From: Bradyrhizobium diazoefficiens
Lineage (GTDB): Bacteria > Pseudomonadota > Alphaproteobacteria > Rhizobiales > Xanthobacteraceae
NCBI RefSeq assembly: GCF_016612535.1
Contig: NZ_JAENXS010000002.1
Coordinates: forward strand, 1,674,001-1,738,000
Length of the DNA: 64,000 nt
Direction: 5' to 3'
In this document: piece by piece, positions 46,474 through 54,760 of the stretch
Layout of the letters: every line of letters begins with the position of its first letter
Numbering within the stretch: the stretch's first letter is position 1
Position numbers and translations under genes: made by a program
Notes under the pieces: generated by a model
Databases searched by the model: none
Told to the model about the DNA's origin: nothing
Seen by the model: only the letters and a program-made list of their open reading frames with translations

Positions 46474-47856
46474 TCACCCGATCAGCCGGGAGGCAAAATC
46501 GGGCAACAGGCCGGCATCGCCGGCAAGCCGGAAGTCGGGGCCGGCAATGCCCGTCTGCGCCAGCCAGTCGTCGAACTCGGGCGCACGGGCCGCGCCGAAG
46601 ACGTCACGGACATAGAGCGCGTCGTGGAAGGAGGTGGATTGGTAATTGAGCATGACGTCGTCGGCGCCCGGCACCCCCATGATGAAGGTGACGCCGGCGG
46701 CAGCGAGCAGCGTCAGCAGATTGTCCATGTCGTCCTGGTCCGCCTCGGCATGGTTCGTGTAGCAGATGTCGATCCCGAGCGGCAGGCCGAGCAGCTTGCC
46801 GCAGAAATGGTCCTCGAGGCCCGCCCGGATGATCTCCTTGCCGTCGTAGAGATATTCGGGGCCGATGAACCCGACCACGCTGTTGACCAGCAATGGCGCA
46901 AAGGCCCGGGCCACCGCATAGGCGCGCGCCTCGCAGGTCTGCTGGTCGACGCCGTGATGGGCGTTGGCCGACAGCGCCGAACCCTGGCCGGTCTCGAAAT
47001 ACATCACGTTCTCGCCAACCGTGCCGCGCTTCTGCGACAGCCCGGCCTCGTAGCCCTCCTTCAGCAAAGCGAGGTCGATGCCGAAGCTGCGGTTGGCGGC
47101 CTCGGTGCCGGCGACGGACTGGAAGACGAGGTCGACCGGCACGCCCTGCCCGATCAGCGACAGCGTCGTCGTGACATGGGTCAACACGCATCCCTGCGTC
47201 GGGATCTTCAGCCGCGCGATGATCTCGTCCAATAGCCGCAGCAATTGCGCGATTCCCGCCGGATCGTCGCTCGCCGGATTGATGCCGATACAGGCGTCGC
47301 CCGCCCCTAGCAGGAGGCCATCGAGGATCGAAGCGGTGATGCCCCTGGCATCGTCGAAGGGATGGTTGGGCTGCAGCCGCGTGCTCATCCGGCCCTTCAG
47401 GCCGATGGTGTTGCGGAAGGCGGTCGTCACCTCGCATTTCCGTGCCGCCAGGATCAGGTCCTGGTTGCGCATCAGCTTCGAGACTGCGGCCGCCATTTCC
47501 GGCGTGATGCCGGGCGCGAGCATGCGCAAGCTCTCCGGCGTTGCGGCGTCCGACAGCAGCCAATCGCGGAAAGACCCGACCGTGAGTGAGGAGACCTGCG
47601 CAAACGCCTTGGCGTCGTGGCTGTCGATGACCAGGCGGGTGATCTCGTCGGCCTCGTAGGGAATCACGGCTTCCTGCAGGAACTGCCCGAGCGGGACGTC
47701 GGCGAGCGCCATCCGCGCGGCGATCATCTGCTCGGCGCTGTCTGCTGCGATGCCGGCCAGCCGGTCGCCGGAGCGCGGCGGCGTCGCCTTGGCGAGGAGA
47801 TCGCGCAGGTCGGCGAATGTGTAGGTCGTTGCGTCGATGGCGTGGCGGTAGACCAA
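46474..47856 (-). CDS. eutB: Ethanolamine ammonia-lyase large subunit EutB
   Basis: The product has 460 residues. EutB motifs include RNTIGLKGRMSTRLQPNHP, GDACIGINPASDD, SVAGTEAANRSFGIDLAL, MYFETGQGSALSANAHHG and DICYTNHAEADQDDMDNLL. It carries the active site and cobalamin contacts of ethanolamine ammonia-lyase. The only start that keeps the conserved N terminus (YRHAIDATTYTFADLRDLL) is a TTG at 47856, preceded by GGAGGGG. Its stop is 173 bases before hpnP, and its partner eutC lies beyond hpnP. It is divergent from the chemoreceptor. Confidence 0.95.
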   Translation of the reverse strand: MVYRHAIDATTYTFADLRDLLAKATPPRSGDRLAGIAADSAEQMIAARMALADVPLGQFLQEAVIPYEADEITRLVIDSHDAKAFAQVSSLTVGSFRDWLLSDAATPESLRMLAPGITPEMAAAVSKLMRNQDLILAARKCEVTTAFRNTIGLKGRMSTRLQPNHPFDDARGITASILDGLLLGAGDACIGINPASDDPAGIAQLLRLLDEIIARLKIPTQGCVLTHVTTTLSLIGQGVPVDLVFQSVAGTEAANRSFGIDLALLKEGYEAGLSQKRGTVGENVMYFETGQGSALSANAHHGVDQQTCEARAYAVARAFAPLLVNSVVGFIGPEYLYDGKEIIRAGLEDHFCGKLLGLPLGIDICYTNHAEADQDDMDNLLTLLAAAGVTFIMGVPGADDVMLNYQSTSFHDALYVRDVFGAARAPEFDDWLAQTGIAGPDFRLAGDAGLLPDFASRLIG

Positions 47857-48078
47857 AGGCCCCTCCGGGTTCGTCGGCCAATGACCGACTTCGAGGCGAT
47901 CCCGAAACTATACCTTGGGATCAAGACGCTGAACTATCTTACCTTTCCCTCGACCAATGGCGAAGGGCGCCAACGGCCGCGTTAACCCAGCATCCATCTT
48001 CATCCTGCATAGTTTTGCAACAATTTTACACGACCGCGCGCTACCAGGCCGCTCCCGGCCATCTGGGCCCCGAACACC

Positions 48079-49809
48079 ATGACATCCGATCGATCTGGGA
48101 ATGCCGCCGCTCCGGCAGGCCGTTTCACGCTTGCAACCAAGCTGTACGCGATCTTCGCGCTGTTTGCGCTGCTCACGGCGGCGATCGCGATGCTGTCCGA
48201 TTACAACAGCCGCCGCGGTGCCGAGCTGACCGTCGCGATCGAGACGGCGAATGCGGCCGCGCTGAACGTCGAGCGCGTCAATTCGCTGGTCTACGCGGTC
48301 GTGATGGAATCGCGCGGCGTCTACATGTCGACCGAGCCAAAGGTCGTGAAGAAGTTCGGCGACGGCCTGCTCAAGTTCAACGCGCAGATCCTCGAAGTCG
48401 TCAAAGGCTGGGAAACCATCGTCAAGGCCGACGACGCAGCGCAGTTCGCCACCTTCAAGAAACGCATCGAGCAGTTCGTCGACTTCCGCAAGGAGCTGGT
48501 GCGACGTGGCGTCGAGATCAATGCGGCTGCGGGCCGCGAATGGGGCGACAATGACGCCAACCGTGCCGTACGCTCGGCGTTGAACAAGGATCTCGAGGCG
48601 CTCTCCAAAGTCTATGCCGAGCGCGCCAGGCAGATCGCGCGCGAGACCGAGACCAACCACACGCTGTCCTTCGTGCTGACCTGCCTCGGCGGCGTGGCGC
48701 TGGCGCTGGTCGTGATCGGTATCGTCATCATCGCCCGCTCGATCGCGCGGCCGCTCGCCGCGATCACCGCGACCATCAAGCAGGTCGCCGACGGCGCCGA
48801 GAATGTCGTGGTGCCGCACTCCAGCCGCGCCGACGAGATCGGCGCGCTCGCCCGTGCCATCGAAGTGTTCCAGGACGCGATGGGGCGCAACCGCAACCTC
48901 GCCTCGCAGGTCTCGCAGGACTCCGCCGCGCGCGAGCAGCGCGCGCACCAGATCGAGCAATCCGTCGAGGCGTTTCGTGAAGCGATCGGCGCGATCATGC
49001 GCGGCCTCAGCGACAACGCCTCCGTCATGCGCGAGACCGCGCAGACCATCACCCGCGTCACGGCGAATGCCAACAGCCGCGCCGGCACGGCGGCCAACGC
49101 CACCGAGCAGGCCTCGCACAACGTCACCGCGGTGGCGGGCGCTGCCGAGGAGCTGTCGGCGTCGGTCGAAGAGATCGGCCGCCAGGTGCGGCAGAGCGCC
49201 AGCGCGGTCGAGCAGACCGGCCAGCGCACCGAGAAATCGATTTCCGAGATCGAAAGCCTTGCTGCCGCCACGCAGCGCATCGACGGCGTGCTGACGCTGA
49301 TTCAGACGATCGCCGAGCAGACCAACCTGCTCGCGCTCAACGCCACCATCGAGGCTGCGCGTGCCGGTGACGCCGGCCGCGGCTTTGCCGTCGTCGCCCA
49401 CGAGGTCAAGGCGCTGGCGGGACAGACTGCGAAGGCGACCGCCGACATCAGCGAGAACGTCGCGATGATCCAGTCCTCCACCCGCAACGCGGTCGATGCC
49501 GTGCGCGAGATCGGCGGTGCGGTGCGCGAGATCAACGAGGTCACCTCCGCGATCGCCGGCGCCGTCGGCCAGCAGGACCAGGCCACGCGCGAGATCTCGT
49601 CCAACGCGCAATCGGCAGCCCAAGGCAACGAAACGCTGGTCGCCAACATCACCTCGCTTCGCGACGCCATCGGCGAGACCGACACGGCGGCGGCGTCCGT
49701 GCTGACGGCCGCGAGCAGCCTGACCGCGACGGCCGATACGCTGTCGCGCGAGGTGGAGACGTTCTTCCAGAACCTGCGCTCGGACAGCCGCACCGCCAAG
49801 GCCGGATGA
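48079..49809 (+). CDS. Methyl-accepting chemotaxis protein
   Basis: The product has 576 residues. Two membrane helices (about residues 21-42 and 196-219) bound a periplasmic helical sensor domain of about 150 residues. A HAMP domain (about 220-272) follows with RPLAAITATIKQVADG. The cytoplasmic signalling domain has the conserved hairpin EQTNLLALNATIEAARAGDA and GFAVVAHEVKALAGQTAKAT. The ligand is unknown. It is divergent from eutB with a 222-base gap, so an ethanolamine-related role is possible but unproven. A hairpin follows the stop. Confidence 0.95.
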   Translation: MTSDRSGNAAAPAGRFTLATKLYAIFALFALLTAAIAMLSDYNSRRGAELTVAIETANAAALNVERVNSLVYAVVMESRGVYMSTEPKVVKKFGDGLLKFNAQILEVVKGWETIVKADDAAQFATFKKRIEQFVDFRKELVRRGVEINAAAGREWGDNDANRAVRSALNKDLEALSKVYAERARQIARETETNHTLSFVLTCLGGVALALVVIGIVIIARSIARPLAAITATIKQVADGAENVVVPHSSRADEIGALARAIEVFQDAMGRNRNLASQVSQDSAAREQRAHQIEQSVEAFREAIGAIMRGLSDNASVMRETAQTITRVTANANSRAGTAANATEQASHNVTAVAGAAEELSASVEEIGRQVRQSASAVEQTGQRTEKSISEIESLAAATQRIDGVLTLIQTIAEQTNLLALNATIEAARAGDAGRGFAVVAHEVKALAGQTAKATADISENVAMIQSSTRNAVDAVREIGGAVREINEVTSAIAGAVGQQDQATREISSNAQSAAQGNETLVANITSLRDAIGETDTAAASVLTAASSLTATADTLSREVETFFQNLRSDSRTAKAG

Positions 49810-49811
49810 CA

Positions 49812-49830
49812 GCGCGGGCACCGCCCGCGC
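49812..49830 (+). terminator. Hairpin after the chemoreceptor gene
   Basis: GCGCGGGC-ACC-GCCCGCGC immediately follows the stop codon. There is no T-run, so it may stabilise the message end rather than terminate. Confidence 0.45.
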
Positions 49831-49862
49831 GACGGCTGCGGGCTGCCTCCAACAAAATCTCG

Positions 49863-49983
49863 AAAACAACCCCATGCACAGTAGGCGGGGTCAGCCTTAT
49901 CACGGGCCTGACCGCCGACAACTGCTGATTTTACGAAATCCGTTTGACACGTCGGGCAAAACACCGGCATGATGTCATCATGC
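49863..49983. repeat. Structured interspersed repeat, uninterrupted copy
   Basis: It contains AAAACAACCCCATGCACAGT (49863), GATTTTACGAAATCCGTTTG (49927), ACACGTCGGGCAAAACA and the terminal hairpin GCATGATG-T-CATCATGC (49967-49983). The same blocks occur in the copy split by the IS element at 25230-27157. Confidence 0.8.
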
Positions 49984-50035
49984 AACGGTGCTCCTCCCTG
50001 AACCTCGTCCCGGGGCAGGCGGCAGTTCGTGGTGA

Positions 50036-50509
50036 ATGTGCGACTCGATGAGCAATAACAATCGCGTGCTGTTTCTCTGCACCGGCAATTACTATCGAAG
50101 TCGCTATGCCGAGGAGATTTTCAATCATCGGGTCGGGCGCGAAGGGCTGGGTTGGCGTGCCTTCTCGCGCGCCCTGGCCGAAAGACTCTCGCCTGAAAAC
50201 GTGGGGCCGATCTCGCCCTATACCTTGGAGGCCCTGCAAGCGAGAGGCATCGCACCGGAGGGAGCTGCGCGAAATCCGGTGCTCTGTACCGTCGACGACT
50301 TTGCGGAGGCGGAGCTTGTGGTCGCGCTGAAGGACGCCGAGCACCGCCCCATGATCGCGCATCGCTTTGCCGGCGTCGCCCATCGCGTCGAATACTGGGA
50401 CGTGGACGATATCGAGTACCTCGATCCATCAACGGCGCTGGGCAAGATCGACGACCTCGTTGGGCTGTTGGTCAGGAACCTGCGCGTTGGCGAGCGATCG
50501 CGCGAATAG
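50036..50509 (+). CDS. Low-molecular-weight protein tyrosine phosphatase-like protein
   Basis: The product has 157 residues. The phosphate-binding loop C15-x5-R21 (VLFLCTGNYYRSRYAEEIF) is near the N terminus, and DVDDIEYLDP late in the chain holds an Asp in the place of the general acid. Tyr replaces the usual Ile/Cys-Arg-Ser residues before the Arg (CTGNYYRS rather than CxGNICRS), so substrate choice may differ; arsenate reductases share the loop. A start at 50048 (MSNNNRVLF) is equally possible. It stands alone beside repeats. Confidence 0.8.
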   Translation: MCDSMSNNNRVLFLCTGNYYRSRYAEEIFNHRVGREGLGWRAFSRALAERLSPENVGPISPYTLEALQARGIAPEGAARNPVLCTVDDFAEAELVVALKDAEHRPMIAHRFAGVAHRVEYWDVDDIEYLDPSTALGKIDDLVGLLVRNLRVGERSRE

Positions 50510-50748
50510 CCATGTTCATGCGTGCTTCGACAACGAAAAGCCCCGGCACGGAGGCCGAGGCTCGCGATGCAGCCCGCGTACATCCGGCGAGCCAATCGTC
50601 AGATTGGAAACTAGCAACGAATTTTGAACGGATGATGACGGGGTTTGGCGCCGACAAAATGTCGCTATGGATTGGAACCAGATCATGCAAGGCGGCAAGC
50701 GTACTCGCGCGCCGGCCGCTTCAGATCCTGCAAGGCTGGTGGAGTCCG

Positions 50749-50874
50749 TTAGCGCGCGGCTTCCGGCTTCACCTGCTCGTAATAGAGCTTCTCGACCGGC
50801 TCGACATGGGTCCGCATGAACTGGCGGACGCGCTCTTGCAGTTCCAGCGAAGGTGCGGAGTGTTGAAAGTCCAT
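50749..50874 (-). pseudogene. Acyl-CoA dehydrogenase N-terminal remnant
   Basis: The 41-residue frame reads MDFQHSAPSLELQERVRQFM and then HVEPVEKLYYEQVKPEAAR, the start of an acyl-CoA dehydrogenase N-terminal domain. A TAA follows at 50749. The ribosome site AGGAGAACACA is intact, so the stump may still be translated. No further acyl-CoA dehydrogenase sequence is visible downstream, which points to deletion rather than a single stop mutation. Confidence 0.65.
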
Positions 50875-51026
50875 TGTGTTCTCCTGTTCGCCGAGGCTGA
50901 TCGCAATTAGCCTTCCGCGGTGCGTGAAGGGCACGCCTCGCCCTTCGAGACGACCGCTCCGCGGTCTCCCCGGAGTGAGGCGAAGCAGCATTCGCGCCTG
51001 TTAACCTGCCGCCGCTCACTCCGCGC

Positions 51027-51104
51027 TCATCCAGAGAAGCTCGCGACCGGCGCGGACAGACAGGCGGCAGCGAACAATGCGGCCAGGGCCAAAGCGGCTT
51101 TCAT
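51027..51104 (-). CDS. Possible 25-residue signal-peptide-like mini-ORF
   Basis: It starts MKAALALAALFAAACLSAPV and ends ASFSG. The start has GGGGAGAAACC upstream, a good ribosome site. It could be a tiny membrane or secreted peptide, or the stump of a lost exported protein. There is no homology I can name. Confidence 0.3.
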   Translation of the reverse strand: MKAALALAALFAAACLSAPVASFSG

Positions 51105-51219
51105 GGTTTCTCCCCGATGATGATCGTCCGCGCGACGTGACCGCGCGGCGCGCTGCCTTCTTTGCCAGCGCGTCAGCTCAGCGGAGTTCCGCAAGATGGT
51201 CTTGCGTCGAGTTGCTGGT

Positions 51220-51444
51220 TTACTCGACGCGTCCTTTCGAGCCTGCGTAGGAGCGCCGCAGCAAGGCGAACAGGCTGCCGCCGGTCGCAGCACCAAGCAG
51301 ATAGACCACGAGCGTCTGGACCGCGAGCGGCAGGTTGAGACTCATCCTGAAGAAGGAGATCGTGACCGTCTCGAAATTCTGCGCGGCAAAGATCACCGTC
51401 GCAGCGGCGAACAGCACGATGACGGCGATGTAGAGCCAGCGCAT
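51220..51444 (-). CDS. LapA/DUF1049 domain membrane protein
   Basis: The product has 74 residues. Two hydrophobic segments (residues 3-20 and 42-62) flank AAQNFETVTISFFRMSLNLP, the pattern of the LapA (lipopolysaccharide assembly protein A) domain. The start at 51444 is chosen because GAGGAGG lies seven bases upstream; the ATG at 51450 directly abuts it. The tail is basic (LLRRSYAGSKGRVE). It follows the HdeD-like gene on the same strand and may be co-transcribed with it. The role is unproven outside enterobacteria. Confidence 0.8.
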   Translation of the reverse strand: MRWLYIAVIVLFAAATVIFAAQNFETVTISFFRMSLNLPLAVQTLVVYLLGAATGGSLFALLRRSYAGSKGRVE

Positions 51445-51466
51445 GACCATCCTCCTCGAACCGGGC

Positions 51467-52042
51467 TCAATGGCGCTGCCGCAGGCTGAGGCCGAGGCTG
51501 ACCCAGCCGGCGCCCGCCATGATCAGGTCAATGCCGAGGAACAGGCCGAGGATGTAGACGCTGTTGACCGGCCAGCGTGCCACGATCAAGAGACCGAGCA
51601 GCAGTGTGATGGCGCCCGACAGCGCCACCCACACCCATGGGCTTTCACGCTTCATGCTGAAGGCGAGAAACAGCCGCACCGCGCCGGATGCGAGCAGTGA
51701 TGCGCCCAAAAACAGCGTCAGCAGGACTGCCGCGAACACCGGATTGTCAAAGGTCAGGAAGCCGGCGATGACATAGAGCACGCCGAGCAGCGCCCAGACC
51801 AGGAATTTGCCCCAGCTCTTCATCTGGAATGCGCCGATGATCTCCGTGATGCCGGCGACGATCATCATCGCACCGACAACGATCACACTCGCCACCGTCG
51901 CCATCACCATGCTGCCGAGCGCGACGAAGCCGGCAATGAGATAGACGAGGCCGAGAGCGACGATCCAGCCCCATTTGGCATGCAGTGCCGCAATGCCGGA
52001 GCCCAGGCTCGAATGTTGAGACGTATCCGAAGCGCTTGTCAT
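51467..52042 (-). CDS. HdeD family membrane protein
   Basis: The product has 191 residues from the ATG at 52042 (MTSASDTSQHSS), with GGAGTAACC upstream. Six hydrophobic helices are arranged as two repeats of three, a DUF308/HdeD pattern, with AGITEIIGAFQMKSWGKFLV and SGAVRLFLAFSMKRESPWVW at equivalent places. HdeD in E. coli aids acid resistance at high density; here the function is unknown. The LapA-like gene follows 22 bases downstream. Confidence 0.88.
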   Translation of the reverse strand: MTSASDTSQHSSLGSGIAALHAKWGWIVALGLVYLIAGFVALGSMVMATVASVIVVGAMMIVAGITEIIGAFQMKSWGKFLVWALLGVLYVIAGFLTFDNPVFAAVLLTLFLGASLLASGAVRLFLAFSMKRESPWVWVALSGAITLLLGLLIVARWPVNSVYILGLFLGIDLIMAGAGWVSLGLSLRQRH

Positions 52043-52147
52043 GATGGTTACTCCTGCATATGAAGCCCCCGAGCACATCTCAGGATAGCATGGCGCCGGG
52101 ACGACAGCCAGCAGAGCAGCTCCGGAGATCGCGAACTTTGACCCAAA

Positions 52148-53671
52148 TCAAGCGCGCGAACGCTCCATCTCGAGCTCGGCCTTGAGATTGTCGAGGTCGC
52201 GATAAATTGAGGCAACTGCGAGCACACGGCCGGCCTTGCGATATCTGAGCAGGCAGTCCTTGCCTTTGATGCTGCCGTCGATCGCGATGTCGTCGAAGCC
52301 CTCGGCGTGGCCGACATAATTGATCGGCACGTCGTAATGCTGGCTCCAGAAGAACGGCACGGCGTCGAAGCGCTCGCGCCGGCCCATCATGTTGCGTGCC
52401 GCGGTCTGACCCTGACGCTCCGCCACCACCCAATGCTCGACACGGATGGTATGCCGCGAGTGCGGATCGGGCCAGCGGGCGATATCGCCGGCCGCGAAGA
52501 TTCCGGCGACGCTGGTTTCGAGATATTCGCTGACGCTGACGCCGCGATCGGCCGCAAGCCCTGCGTGCTCGGCGAGGGCGAGGCGCGGCTTGACGCCGAT
52601 GCCGACCACGACCAGGTCGGCCTCGATCACGCTGCCGCTCTTCAGCGTCGCGCGCGTGCCGTCGAGCTTCTCCACGGTGTCCTCGAGATGAAAATTGACG
52701 CCGTTCTCCTCATGCAGCGCGCGAACGAAGTCGCCCATCTCGGGCCCGAGCACGCGCTGCATCGGCCGCTCCTCGGGCGTGACCACATGCACTTCGAGCT
52801 TGCGCGCGCGAAGCGACGCCGCGACCTCGAGGCCGATGAAGCTCGCGCCGATCACCAGCGCGCGCCTGGCGCTGCCCGCGGCCTTGATGATGGCACGGCT
52901 GTCGGCGACCGAGCGCAAGGTGTGGACATGCGGCTGGTCGGCGCCGGGGATCTGGAGCTTTACCGGCTCCGCGCCGGTTGCGAGCAGCAGGCGGTCGAAC
53001 GGGAGCTTGTCGCCATTGCCCAGCGTGACGTTGCGCGCCTTGGGCTCGATGGCTGACACATTCGTGTTGAGCCGGAGATCGATGCCGGCGTCCTGGTAAT
53101 GGTCCTCATCCCGCAGCGGCAGCCAGTCTTCCGGCGCGTTGCCGGCGAGATAGTCCTTGGAGAGATTGGGCCGATCGACCGGCATCGCGCCGTCATTGCT
53201 GAGCATGGTGATGGCGCCGGCAAATCCCTCGCGGCGAAGCGTCTCCGCCGCAGCGAAGCCAGCCGCACCGCCGCCGACAATGACGAATTTTTCCGGTGTC
53301 GGGGCACTGCGATGAGCTGCTGACGGCTTCGGTGCCTCGCGCTTGCGGTGGACAATGATCTTGTCCTGATCGCGCGTCACGTCCCACACCGCCAGCGCGT
53401 TCAGCGCAGGCGGTCGGGCGGCCTCGCCCGTGCGCAAGGAGAAGCAGGCGTGATGCCAGGGGCAGCGGATGGTGTCGCCGACCACCAGTCCTTCGGCGAG
53501 CGGGCCGTGGTAATGGCTGCACGACGGCTCGATCGCGAAGATCTCGCTGCCGGCCTGCACCAGCAAGACGTCCTCCTCGCCGACATGACCGAGCAACTTG
53601 GAATCCTTGAACTCGGCGAGCGCCACGCCCTTGGTCAGGTCGGGCCCGCTCGGCTTCTTGTCCTCGGTCAT
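52148..53671 (-). CDS. Rieske-domain FAD-dependent pyridine nucleotide-disulfide-type reductase
   Basis: The product has 507 residues. The N-terminal Rieske domain has C51-S-H53 and C70-x2-H73 (PSCSHYHG, RCPWHHACF). A reductase domain follows with FAD motif VIVGGGAAGFAAAETLRREG, NAD motif ALVIGASFIGLEVAASLRAR and IFAAGDIARWPD. The fold is that of ferredoxin/rubredoxin reductases and AIF-like proteins. The electron partner is unknown. The start at 53671 has GGGAG six bases upstream; the ATG at 53677 abuts that site and upstream codons are not conserved. An alpha/beta hydrolase gene is 80 bases upstream on the same strand. Confidence 0.9.
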   Translation of the reverse strand: MTEDKKPSGPDLTKGVALAEFKDSKLLGHVGEEDVLLVQAGSEIFAIEPSCSHYHGPLAEGLVVGDTIRCPWHHACFSLRTGEAARPPALNALAVWDVTRDQDKIIVHRKREAPKPSAAHRSAPTPEKFVIVGGGAAGFAAAETLRREGFAGAITMLSNDGAMPVDRPNLSKDYLAGNAPEDWLPLRDEDHYQDAGIDLRLNTNVSAIEPKARNVTLGNGDKLPFDRLLLATGAEPVKLQIPGADQPHVHTLRSVADSRAIIKAAGSARRALVIGASFIGLEVAASLRARKLEVHVVTPEERPMQRVLGPEMGDFVRALHEENGVNFHLEDTVEKLDGTRATLKSGSVIEADLVVVGIGVKPRLALAEHAGLAADRGVSVSEYLETSVAGIFAAGDIARWPDPHSRHTIRVEHWVVAERQGQTAARNMMGRRERFDAVPFFWSQHYDVPINYVGHAEGFDDIAIDGSIKGKDCLLRYRKAGRVLAVASIYRDLDNLKAELEMERSRA

Positions 53672-53751
53672 GGCCATCTCCCTAGCATGCCCAACACGCA
53701 GCTCAGGATCTGGACGGCGCTCGCAGCGAAAAGTTCCTGCGATCGCGAAAA

Positions 53752-54642
53752 TCAGGACGCCGCTTTCCGGACGTCGAGCACGGCCTGGGCCCATTCGGCC
53801 GGCCGCTCCTGCGGAAGATTGTGGCCGGCGCCAGCGAAGACGCGCCGCTCGAAAAAGCCCTCGAACTTGCGCGCGTGATGCGCGGTGCCGGGATTGACGC
53901 CGTCGCTGTCGCCGTCGATTGCAATCGTGGGGACGCGGACCGGCGGCTGTTGGGCAAGCTTCATCTCGATTTCCGCATAGGCGGGATCGCCTTCGACCAG
54001 CGCATAGCGGTGGCGATAGGAATGGATCACGACTTCGACGAAATCAGGATTGTCGAAAGACACCGCGCTCTTCTCGAAGGTGGCGTCGTCGAATTGCCAT
54101 TTCGGCGACCACATCGCCCAGAGCTGGCGGGCAAAACCGCGCCGGTTGCGCTCCAGTGCGCGGCGGCCGCGCTCGTTGTGGAAGAGATATTGGTACCAGA
54201 GCGCGGCTTCCTCCGGCGGCGAGGCCGGCTCCATCGCGCGCGCGATGTTCTGGATGTTGTAGGAATTGCCGGAGACGAGCCCGATCACGCGCTCGGGATA
54301 CAGCACCGACACCACGCAGGCCGCGCGGCCGCCCCAATCGTAGCCGCCGACCACCGCACGCGCGATGCCGAGCGCGTCCATGAAGGCCAGCAGATCGGCG
54401 CCCAGCGCCGCCTGCTCGCCGGAGCGTAGCGTCCCGGGGAAGCGGAACCGCGTCGGCCCGTAACCGCGTAGCCAGGGTACCAGCACCCGCGCGCCCGCCT
54501 GCGCGAGCAGCGGCGCGGTCTCGGCATAGGCGTTCACGTCATAGGGGAAGCCGTGACTCATGATGCAGGGCCAGCCATCCGATGCGCCGACTTCGAGATA
54601 AGCGATGTCGAGGACGTCCGTGGTGATAGTTTTTTGTTGCAT
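53752..54642 (-). CDS. Alpha/beta hydrolase, epoxide hydrolase-like
   Basis: The product has 296 residues. The oxyanion loop SHGFPYDV is followed by the nucleophile elbow GGYDWGGRAA, where Asp replaces the usual Ser, as in epoxide hydrolases and haloalkane dehalogenases. The catalytic His is in GAGHNLPQERP and an acid in IAIDGDSDGVNPG. A cap domain (about residues 130-220) contains paired Tyr residues. It is probably a soluble epoxide hydrolase; the substrate is unknown. It is on the same strand as the Rieske/FAD reductase and may share its message. Confidence 0.85.
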   Translation of the reverse strand: MQQKTITTDVLDIAYLEVGASDGWPCIMSHGFPYDVNAYAETAPLLAQAGARVLVPWLRGYGPTRFRFPGTLRSGEQAALGADLLAFMDALGIARAVVGGYDWGGRAACVVSVLYPERVIGLVSGNSYNIQNIARAMEPASPPEEAALWYQYLFHNERGRRALERNRRGFARQLWAMWSPKWQFDDATFEKSAVSFDNPDFVEVVIHSYRHRYALVEGDPAYAEIEMKLAQQPPVRVPTIAIDGDSDGVNPGTAHHARKFEGFFERRVFAGAGHNLPQERPAEWAQAVLDVRKAAS

Positions 54643-54667
54643 GATTTGCTCACGGAATTGGAAGGCC

Positions 54668-54748
54668 GTAGCCCGGATGGAGCGCAGCGCAATCCGGGGA
54701 CGCCAGCATCCGCGAATCCCGGATTTCGCTGCGCTTCATCCAGGCTAC
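54668..54748. repeat. GTAGCCCGGATGGAGCGCAG-type inverted repeat, second copy
   Basis: The arms GTAGCCCGGATGGAGCGCAG and CTGCGCTTCATCCAGGCTAC enclose CGCAATCCGGG and CCCGGATTTCG. It is the same family as 14711-14785 and lies between the hydrolase and HD-domain genes. Confidence 0.85.
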
Positions 54749-54760
54749 AAGCGCGTGCCG

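Larger units (their letters stand above)
50510..51219. other. Decayed region with gene remnants
   Basis: About 700 bases contain only a truncated acyl-CoA dehydrogenase start (50749-50874), a signal-peptide-like mini-ORF (51027-51104) and half of a CCTTCGAGACGACCGCTCCG-type repeat near 50938. Nothing else looks like a full gene. Confidence 0.6.

Noticed and set aside
50512..50910. 132-residue + strand frame after the phosphatase gene
   Set aside because: No recognisable domain; it runs across the acyl-CoA dehydrogenase remnant on the other strand.
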